Positions 55,635 to 64,000 of a stretch of DNA of 64,000 nucleotides are shown piece after piece. Source of the DNA: Leucosporidium creatinivorum (taxonomy: Eukaryota > Basidiomycota > Microbotryomycetes > Leucosporidiales > Leucosporidiaceae); contig BCKL01000001.1 in NCBI GenBank assembly GCA_001600635.1, positions 1,282,808 to 1,346,807 on the forward strand. Direction: 5' to 3'. Both the position numbers and the translations under genes were made by a program. The notes under the pieces were generated by a model. That model searched no databases. It saw only the letters and a program-made list of their open reading frames with translations, and was not told the DNA's origin. Position 1 is the first letter of the stretch, and every line of letters starts with the position of its first letter.

Positions 55635-58224
55635 ATGGTCAGGAGCAACAACCAGAAGAGCACTCCTCAGGCGGAGCTCACCATCAGGTGCTGCTCCGAC
55701 ATTGTCAGGGCGTTGCTTGAGGCTCACAACAATGGTGCGTGCTCTTACTCTGGCTCACTGGACTCACGAGGGCGAGCGCCACCTGCAGAGGGCAGCCTCG
55801 CCCCGCCGAGCATTTCAGCCTTCGGTCGCTGACTCCTTGGCCTCCTTAACAGGTGAGACCGTCAACCTGAACGCTCTCAAGGCCTCTATCGCCAAGAAGC
55901 ACGGATCTACTGTCGTCCCTCGCCTCGTCGACATCATCTCGGCGGTCCCTCAAGAAGTCCGCGATATCCTCCTTCCCAAGCTCAGGGCTAAGCCCGTCAG
56001 GACTGCCAGTGGAGTGAGTGCAAGCATCTTCGTCTTGCTGTGGAGTGAAGCGCTGACCTAGTCCCCTCCACAGATCGCCATCGTGGCCGTCATGTCGAAG
56101 CCTCATCGCTGCCCTCACATCGCGATGACTGGCAACATCTGCGTGTAGGTCTTCCACAGACGCCCAATTGCCTCGTACTCCTGCTGACGATTCACCGAGT
56201 GAACAGCTACTGCCCAGGAGGACCCGACTCGGACTTCGAATACTCGACTCAATCTTACACCGTTCGTCCTTCTTCAAGCTGTGCAAGTCAACAGAGACTG
56301 ACCAATTACCTACAGGGATACGAGCCAACATCCATGCGCGCCATTCGTGCCCGCTACGACCCCTACGAGCAGTCCAAGGGCCGTGTCGAGCAGCTCCGCG
56401 CTCTCGGCCACAGCGTCGACAAAGTGAGTCCTCTGCTCACGGCCGCAAGTACCTCTAGCCGCAGGCTGACGTTCATTCGGTACCACAGGTCGAGTTCATC
56501 ATAATGGGAGGAACCTTCATGTCGTTGCCCGAGTCCTATCGGTCGCAGTTCGTCTCGCAGCTTCACAACTCGCTGTCGGGCTACAACGGCAGCGATATTG
56601 ATGAGGCCGTGCGGTGAGCATTCGAATAGTCTGCCAGTCTGACCAGTCGCTGACTCTTTGTCGACCACAGGTACGCCGAGCAGGCCAAGACCAAGTGCAT
56701 CGGCATCACCATCGAGACTCGCCCGGACTACTGCCTCAAGCCTCATCTCAGGTAAACTGGCTCCTCGCACCGATCGCTATACATATCTAACGCTCTCGTC
56801 ACGCAGCTCCATGCTTCGTTACGGCTGCACTCGTCTCGAGGTGAGTTCTAGCCGACCTCGGCGCTTGTTCGAAACTCGCTAACCGCCCTTCCCATTCAGA
56901 TCGGAGTCCAGTCGGTCTACGAGGACGTCGCTCGAGACACCAACCGTGGTCACACCGTTCAGGCTACTTGCGAGAGCTTCCACATGGCCAAGGATGCCGG
57001 CTTCAAGGTCGTCTCGCACATGATGGTCCGTTCGGCGCTTGCCTCCCCTCGTCGACCGCGCTGACCCTTGGCTCTCCCTCAGCCGGATCTACCGAACGTC
57101 GGCGTCGAGCGTGACATGGAGCAGTTCCACGAGTACTTCGAGAACCCCGCCTTCCGCTCTGACGGTCTCAAGATCTACCCCACCTTGGTCATTCGCGGAA
57201 CCGGTCTCTACGAGCTGTGGCGCACTGGACGATACAAAAACTACACGCCCAACGCCCTCGTCGATATTGTCGCTCGAATCCTCGCCCTCATCCCTCCTTG
57301 GACTCGCATCTACCGCGTGCAGAGGTAAGTCGATGGGCTTCATTCGGCGCTAAGGCTGGTCGCTAACTCACGCTCCGCACATCAGGGATATTCCCATGCC
57401 GCTCGTCTCTTCGGGAGTTGAGAATGGCAACCTGCGCGAGCTCGCCCTCCAGCGCATGCGCGACTTCGGACTGACCTGCCGCGACGTTCGCAATCGCGAG
57501 GTTGGCCTGCACGAGATTCACAACAAAGTTCGCGTGCGTCGTTTCGCTCCTCTGACCCTCCTCGACTCGTCAGCTGACCTCTTCGCCCACTCCTCATAGC
57601 CCGACGAGCTCGAGTTGATCCGCCGAGACTATGTCGCCAATGGAGGATGGGAGACGTTCCTCAGCTACGAGGACCCCGAGCGTGATATCCTCGTCGGTCT
57701 GTTGCGTTTGCGCAAGTGTACGAAGGAGGGTACCTTCAGGGAGGAGCTGCTGAAGGACGGACAGAGCTCGATGGTCCGCGAGCTGCACGGTGAGTTTGCT
57801 CGTTCCGCTTCTAGCTTCGGCTCGCTCAAACGGCGTCTTGCTCCCCTACAGTGTACGGTACCGCTGTTCCTGTTCATGCTCGCGACCCGACCCGCTTCCA
57901 GCATCAAGGAATCGGAACGCTGCTGATGGAGGAGGCCGAGAGGATCGCTCGCGAGGAGCATGGCAGTCGCAAGCTTGCTGTCATCTCGGGGATTGGAGTG
58001 CGAAGCTACTGTGAGTCCCTTCTGCTTCGTTCAGTGCTTCAGGCTCGCCTGTGTCCGCTCCATCGCTGATCCTCTTGCTTCGCAGACGCCCGCCTCGGCT
58101 TCAAGCTCGATGGACCATACATGTCGTGAGTCTGATTTTGCGCTAGAGATTGGGACACAACGCTGATCCTTCGCCTCTACACCCTTACAGCAAGATCCTC
58201 GAGTACGAGGACGACGACTATTGA
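55635..58224 (+). CDS. ELP3: Elongator complex catalytic subunit ELP3
   Basis: A gene of about 15 short exons from [20 protein letters not shown] to [10 protein letters not shown] (stop 58222-58224). The radical-SAM domain has [20 protein letters not shown] with [47 protein letters not shown], and [19 protein letters not shown]. The acetyltransferase domain has [10 protein letters not shown] and the acetyl-CoA loop [17 protein letters not shown] with IGVRSYYARLGFKL. ELP3 adds carboxymethyl-type groups to U34 of tRNA anticodons, using acetyl-CoA and SAM. Near-universal conservation makes the call secure. Introns are mostly 50-70 nt. Confidence 0.97.
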
Positions 58225-58512
58225 TCGCCGAACCTCCCTCTGTAGCGCTCCCTACCGTTTCCTGCTGCTGTTGTATCATCAAGTCGTTCGCCAGCCGTCT
58301 TATCCCTGCGCCTCCGTGAGAGGATGAGAATTGCTGGCTCTTGAGCGACTCGAGCCTGAGCAGGCTCGCTTACTCTCGCTCGCGATTCTCAGCGATCAGA
58401 GCAATCCAGGAAGCTGCTGCTATTGCTATTGCGAGAGATGCCTGACAAAACGACGAGTATGCAAAGCTACACTAATGAGAAGGATACAAGCAAGCGAGAA
58501 CCCCTCATGCGC
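58225..58512. other. Short region between convergent genes
   Basis: 3' flanks of ELP3 and of the Tudor-BRCT gene; no gene seen. Confidence 0.5.
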
Positions 58513-61500
58513 CTACTCCTCGACCACCTTCATCATCGCCGAGGGGAGCAGCCTGCCGGCGATCAAGCACTGCTTGAGCCAAGTCATGTTGCCTACGCCC
58601 GAGTGGCCCGTCATCGCCGTCGTCTTTTTGAGGGAATCCTCGAGCACGACGTTGTCGTAGCCAGCAGCCGAGGAGGCGGCTTCGGGGCTGGCAACGAAGT
58701 GGATAGTAGCGGCGCCGGCGCCGGCGAGGATCGAGAGGAGGCTGCGGATGTGCTGTGGAGGCGAGGGAGATTAGTGAAGCTCGCTTGAGAAGGCTGACTG
58801 AGCAGTCACCTCGCTCGATCCCTTGCCCTTCTTCGAGACGACGAGCACTGAGCGGCCGCTGAAGATACCGCCGTTAGAGTGGAGAGTCGAGAGGGAGTCG
58901 AGGTCGAAGCTGGGCTTGGCGATGGAGCGGATCTGTGCACCGACAGCATAGGTGCCGAGGGATTGAAGGAATCCCGAGGTGAGAGCGAAGTCTTTCCATT
59001 CGAGGCGAGCGCCCTACGTTGAGCCGAAACGTCAGCGCGAGTACGTGAAGATCCGGAAAGAGGGACCGGAAATACTCACCTCGTGGATCGAAGACTCGAT
59101 GAAGCGGGAAGAGATGCAGGGGATACCGAGAGCGAGCGCGACGAGGTACTTGGTGGTGGTGCATGGGCGATCGGCGAGGAGGAGGATCGTGTCGATGTTC
59201 TTGATGCTGGCGCTGCGGGAAAAGTCGAGTGTTGCCTCGCCTTCCTTGTCGCCAGCGCGAGTGGTGAAGAGGTGGCCGAGGTCGATGACTGTCGCCCCGT
59301 GCTCTTGAAGAAGAGAGAGGAAGGTCGCCTTCTCGGATTCGGTGCCCTTGGCGGAGGTGTTGGTGAGAAGGAATGCCATGCGACTGAAGAGTCCGATCTT
59401 CCTGTTGCTGGTGAGTGGGTCGAGCGCGGGCGCAGCGGGGATCTTGAGGAGTGGGAGCGCCTTGATGGGCTTTTGAGGTCGTCCCTCGAAGGCCACGATG
59501 TCGGCGGGCGTAGGCTTGCGGTCGTCGAGTTGAGCAGCGTGCTCGGGAGCGATGGTGATGGCCGCTACTTCAAGTCGTTGGAGACGATCCCGGCGAGACT
59601 CCTCCGGCTGCTGGTCGAGAGGCAGTTCCTCCTTGCTGACGACGACGACGTCCGCTGATTCGAGGATGCCCTCCACATCCGCTCCCGCCTCGCCTCGTTC
59701 GACTCGGTAGACGCGTACATCACGGTGCAGGACGGCCGCCTGAGTCTCGGTGTCGATCTCGTCGCCTCGGTAGCGAATGTAGTCGCCGCGCTTGAGCTCG
59801 CATCGACGAATCTCGGCAAACTTGAGCTTGCCCTTGGACTCGTCGTCGAAGATGACCTTGACGTGACCGCTGACGACGCCCACGATCGTACCAGGGTAGA
59901 GCCAGCCGTCGTCCCGCCAGAGTCCGAAGATTCGAGTGTAGGGCGCCGCCGAAGGAAGCTTGATCTTGGGACCCGAGGTGGTCGACTTGTTGCCTCCTTG
60001 CTCGGAGGAGGCGACCGAGTGGCGAGAGACGTCGGGCGCGACTTGGTCCACCGAATTGAAGCGTAGGCGAGACGGTCCTGCAACGGGTGGTCGTTCGTCA
60101 TCCTCTCCACCGGCCGCGAGAGGATCCTCGTCATCGCTAGAGCTCGGTGGTGTGGTAGCCTTGCGAGCCTTTCCGCGCTTCTTGCCTCCAGCGTTCGACT
60201 TGGCCTTGGTCTTGGTCGTGACCTTGGCGCGAGCAGAGGCCTTCGCCTCGCCGGCCTTAGGCTTGTCGTTCGAAGCGTTGCGACGGCGTTTGGCGGGTAC
60301 TTCAATCTCAATGAAGGGTTCGGAAATCCTGCGCTTGCGAGGACGTCCTGGGGAAGCGACCGAAGAAGCGCTGGGAGAGGCGACGGGTCGAATCTTCTTC
60401 GGCGAAATGCGCTTGCTGTTGTTGGCGCCAGGCGGATCCTCGTAGTTGGTCTCGACGAGTGGTTCCGACTCGTCGTTGAGCTCAGTCGATGGGCGGCGGG
60501 TGTCGGCTCGAGGCTGAGTCGGTTGGAAGAGGTCGAGCTCGTCCGGCGAGTCCTGCGAAGGCTCGGTAGCTCTGCCCTTGCCCTTGTCGCGCTTGGTAGC
60601 GCCTTTGCGGGGCGATCCAGCCGTACTCTTGCCCTTCACTCCCGCGGCATCTCCCGCCTTGACCGCCAACTGATCGCCCGCCTTCTCGAGGAGCGGCGCG
60701 CGCGAAGGAGCCCTCACACTCCTCCCGTGCGCCGATGGCGGTCCATCGAGAGCTTGCGGAGCATCATCGACGTCCATGGCGTCGTCTACTGGTGGCGCCG
60801 ATCCGGAGGCTGCGCCGCGTTTGGAGGGCGACGGAGGGTGGGCTGCTGTCGAGTGCGGCGAGGGGGTCCGTGTTGGACCTTCGCTGTCGGGCACTACGCC
60901 GTTGGAAGAGATGGCATGAGGTTTCTCGGCATGGAAGGAGGATTTGGGAGCGTTCGGAAGGGCGGGGGGTTGGAGAGACGAGGAAGCTGCCTTCGGTGGC
61001 GCCGAGCCGACCTTGGGAGCTGGCGAAGAGGAGTGTTCCTCATGAAGAAGCCGCGAGGACGAGGAGGGCGCGACGGAGGCGAGAGCGGTGGGAGGGAGAG
61101 GTACGTCGGGAGAGGAGGCTTCCAAGGCGGGCGGCGCAGCTCGAGCCGAGCTGATGGCAGCGTCGTTGTAGACGGGGCTGGGAGGTGGGACTCGTCGCAG
61201 CTCCCGACCAGGTCGAGGTACTGATTGAGCGTTCGAGTTGTTGGAGCCGAGTGTCTCGTATCGAAGACCGGAGACGCCGCGAGCCGAGCCTGTTCGAGAG
61301 ACCCGAGACTTGTCAGCTTTCGTACACTAATGTGAGGACGGGAGCAGCTCACTGCCGATGGACAGATCTCCAGAGATGAGCGGAAGCCGCTCGACATCGT
61401 ACTCGACCTGAGTAGCCTCGACTTCAATCTGAGTTTGGTCGGCCTGACTGCTGAGGAGGCCGATGTCGGTGAGGTTCATCGATTGTCGTTGGCTGCCAAG

Positions 61501-63328
61501 CGAGTCGTTCAGATCGCCATTGATGCTCTGACTCTGGCTCTGCGAGGAGCCGAGACTGGGGCCGAAGAGCGGCGTCTCTTGCAGCGGCCGAGCGTGACGA
61601 GGCATGGACGAGTCGGCGTCGGAAGAGGCGGCTGGCGGACTGACTTGACGGGCTGGTGGAGCGCTGAAGGCGTGGCTGGTGGCAACCGACTCTTGAGTCT
61701 CCTCGTCCTTGGCGGTTGGCGGCGCTAGTTCGACGGCTGGCGTTGCTCCAGCGTCCCTCGTCGGCGCTGAGCGTCGCGGAGTCTCGACGTGAGACTCGTC
61801 CAGAGACATCGCCTGCTCCTCCTCCCGCACCGTCTCGTCGATATCCATGCTTTCCTCTCCATCTCCATCTTCCGTAGGCGCCGCATAGCTCTCTCCCTCG
61901 GCCACCTCCGTTTCGGCCAAATCTCCATCCTCCTCGTCCGCCCTGCTGTCGTCTCCTGCTCCCGCCTGGCTCTCTTCTAAGCTCTCCGGCGTTTTCTGCG
62001 ATGTATCTCCCCACTCGCTCTTCCTCTTCTTCGCCTTGATGGCGACTTTTGCCATCGCGTCGGAGCTTTGATAGACGGCGGTGCCCTTGCGCTCGGGGGA
62101 GAGGAGAGGATGGGAGGGAGCTGGTAGGACGGGCTTGGCGATGCGAGAAAAGTCGGGGAGTGTGCGAGCCGCCGTTAATGGCGGGAGGGGAGGAGGTGCG
62201 CCGGGGAAAGCTGGCGTAGACGTCTGGCCGAGGGGTGAGAGAGGTTAGCTGAGGGCTCTGCCATTCAATCGAAGAGCCAGCTCGTACCTCGGGACCGAAC
62301 GTATCTTGCGAAAGCTCTGGCATTGACTTGGAGCGCGAATTGGAGTGGTCGGCGCTCTGCTCGGGGCGACTTTCGGGGAGGAGGAAGCTGCCGGTGAAGT
62401 CGCCGCTGGAGGCAGGCTCGGTGGTGGCGGAAGGGGTAGGATCCGCGTTGTTGTGCGTCGGGAAGACCCTCTTGCTGGGCGATAAGCGGCCTTGGAGGAG
62501 GTTCATGGCGACGGCGGGCGAGGAGGAGGGTCCGCTGGTGCCGCCGTCGACGTTGAGGTGGGAGGTACGAGGGCCCAGGGGAGGTAGGGGTGCAGCGATG
62601 ATGGCTGGCGAGACGATTGGTGGTTCTGGCTGCGTCGGTGCAGAAGGCTGAGAGGGCGACATCTCCTTGTGGGAGTACAGGTCGGCGCGGACCTGGTCGA
62701 CTCGGCTGTCCTCCTCGACGCGTTCTAACGCGACGCTCGAGTCTCCCCCGCTGACCATCATACTCACATCCTCCTCGCCGTGCTGAATGCCGCCCGCCGC
62801 CCTCGTGAGATCCATCGACAGCTCGCCGTCCTCCTCCTGCTCGAAGCGCGACTGCTCTCCGCCAGCCGTCGTATCCCGTTCTCCAGCAGTAGCAGCCTCA
62901 TCTTCCTTCTCTACATCCGAGGGGGCTTTGCTGCCGCCCTCCCTGAAGCGATACGGCGCGAAAGAGATGTCGCGACCTAGCGACTGCACCTGCGTCTCGC
63001 CCAAGTTGCCGCTGACCTCGTAGGTAGGCTGCGAGGCGGACCGTCGACGCTCCTGAAATGGGCTGGGAGCTGGTGGCGACTGCTGGGACTCGGGAACGCG
63101 AGAGACGTCGGGATCCTCAATGTCGTCCAGCGCGGCGGATGGCGACGAGACGAGAGGTTGCGTTGGTCGAGCAGGAGCAGGCGAGGATGATTGAGTGCCG
63201 TGAATGGGTCCTTGGAGTACGTCGTGGAGGTACGAATCGCCGTAGGAGCGGTCGGCCGACTCGATGAGGCTGCGCTGAGTGCTCGCCTGGTCCGGCTGCG
63301 AGGGCGTGTTGGGCACTAGCTCCGTCAT
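58513..63328 (-). CDS. Tudor-BRCT DNA-damage checkpoint mediator (Crb2/Rad9/53BP1-like)
   Basis: A gene of about 1500 residues from ATG 63328 (MTELVPNTPSQPDQASTQRS) to stop 58515-58513. The first ~1000 residues are disordered, with many SQ/TQ sites (TPSQ, STQR, GTQS, ESQQ, ETQV, LSQD, SSQADQTQ), typical targets of ATM/ATR-type kinases. Then come basic/acidic stretches and a Tudor-like region (YTRIFGLWRDDGWLYPGTIV, GHVKVIFDDESKGKLKF, KRGDYIRYRGDEID), which in 53BP1/Crb2 binds methylated H4K20. The end has a BRCT pair: RMAFLLTNTS with HGATVIDLGHLF, YLVALALGIPCISSRFIE, and SVLVVSKKGKGSSEHIRSLL with MTWLKQCLIAGRLLPS. It would relay damage signals to effector kinases in the nucleus. Confidence 0.9.
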
Positions 63329-63607
63329 GAGAGGACGCCTCAGTAGATTGCTGTCCTGTAGGTGGCTCCTGACGTGGCGAGATTGAGAGCGAAAGATGAG
63401 GCGGGAAGCTGAAAGTGAGCGCCGGCCTTCGCGGCCTCACCAAGTCGCGTTCGCTGCGAAGGGTCGAGCTTGCTTGTAGGTACTCTCTCGGGTTCGGGAG
63501 TGTAAAAAGGACGTCTGATAATATAGCAGACTGATTGCGAGCAATATCTTCAGTGACAAACGCTTGCAGAAGCCGAGGGGAAGCATCTCGGCGATGATGA
63601 GGCCAGC
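63329..63607. other. Promoter region of the checkpoint gene
   Basis: Leader and promoter of the Tudor-BRCT gene next to the 3' end of the following minus-strand gene. No gene seen. Confidence 0.5.
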
Positions 63608-64000
63608 TCAAGCCGGGTCCCTGGCGTACACCTCCTCCATGCCTTCTCCATAGTACTCCTCCATCCGCTTGCGCCACTTTCCGAGCTCTCCATGTCCCCA
63701 GACATCGTCGGCGAGAGCTGCGCTCACACTTCGGAGCATGCGATGAGGGCCGAGGGCCAAGAAGTCCTGTTTGAAAGACTCTAGTCAGCTAAAGTTCAGC
63801 GGTGAGATTTGAACGCCTCGCCTTGAATCCTGGAGCGGTAGGAGAGGAGAAGAACAGGTTGGTGTTGCTGAGTAGAGCCTCCAGCGGCTTGAGCTCTTCT
63901 TTGAGCTCTTGCAACGCTTTCTCTGCGCGGGCCCAATGCATGTTAGCTCGCCTACAAGTCTGAAAAGTACTAGACGACGTCTGAGACTCACCAGGATCAT
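63608..64000 (-). CDS. 3' part of an unidentified gene (runs off the window)
   Basis: Two exons and the start of a third are visible. One (about 63926-63822) reads KALQELKEELKPLEALLSNT and ends TAPGFK. The last (from about 63768 to stop 63610-63608) reads DFLALGPHRMLRSVSAALAD, DVWGHGELGKWRKRMEEYYG and ends VYARDPA. They join in phase only if the intron between them has a GC donor (gcgagg). A further intron separates them from ATGATCCTG at the very edge. The sequence is helical and charged; I do not recognise it. The 5' end is outside the window. Confidence 0.6.

Overview
The window is nuclear DNA of a GC-rich, intron-dense fungus, most likely a basidiomycete yeast of the Pucciniomycotina (Microbotryomycetes-like). 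This placement is an inference. It rests on many short introns (mostly 45-80 nt) with GT/AG ends and a ctgac/ctgat branch box about 15-30 nt before the acceptor, on long Ser/Pro/Gln-rich stretches inside proteins, and on the gene families present (for example TKL-like kinases and a Crb2/53BP1-type protein). All exon joins were made by hand from the sequence.

Layout, left to right. 0.4-5.0 kb (+): a large Gln-rich protein with a cadherin/Ig-like domain. 5.3-6.1 kb (+): a small gene carrying a 164-bp palindromic MITE-like insertion. 6.6-10.3 kb (-): a SAP-domain protein kinase. 10.9-13.2 kb (-): a 13-exon multi-pass membrane protein. 14.7-16.6 kb (+): the dynein regulator LIS1/PAC1. 17.8-18.8 kb (+): a GNAT acetyltransferase. 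19.4 kb (+): an intron-containing tRNA-Thr(AGT), whose 3' half plus flank is repeated in inverted orientation at 21.9 kb. 20-21.3 kb (-): two poorly resolved genes. 22.2-22.7 kb (-): a Nudix hydrolase. 22.8-24.0 kb (+): a putative OB-fold protein. 24.3-25.7 kb (+): an AP endonuclease. 25.8-28.3 kb (-): a PQ-loop vacuolar amino-acid transporter. 28.7-32.4 kb (-): the CAF-1 large subunit. 32.7-34.7 kb (+): a replication factor C subunit. 35.4-37.4 kb (+): a four-finger C2H2 factor. 37.8-39.0 kb (+): two very small genes. 40.8-43.5 kb (-): methylenetetrahydrofolate reductase. 44.1-45.2 kb (-): CDC42. 46.2-47.7 kb (+): the splicing factor SYF2. 48.1-50.8 kb (+): a BRF1-like TFIIIB subunit. 51.1-51.9 kb (+): ribosomal protein eS30. 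52.5-54.2 kb (-): a CCCH zinc-finger protein. 54.6-55.2 kb (-): the TRAPP subunit Trs23. 55.6-58.2 kb (+): ELP3. 58.5-63.3 kb (-): a Tudor-BRCT checkpoint mediator. 63.6 kb to the right end (-): the 3' part of an unidentified gene.

Most genes are housekeeping genes that work independently, as expected for a eukaryotic chromosome; there is no operon logic. Several serve DNA replication, chromatin and repair (CAF-1, RFC, AP endonuclease, Crb2-like, possibly the OB-fold protein), but their proximity is probably chance. I saw no virus-like elements, CRISPR arrays or rRNA. The most unusual items are the palindromic insertion with its 9-bp target duplication, the kinase that lacks the usual beta-3 lysine but has a lysine in the glycine loop, and the inverted tRNA-half duplication.
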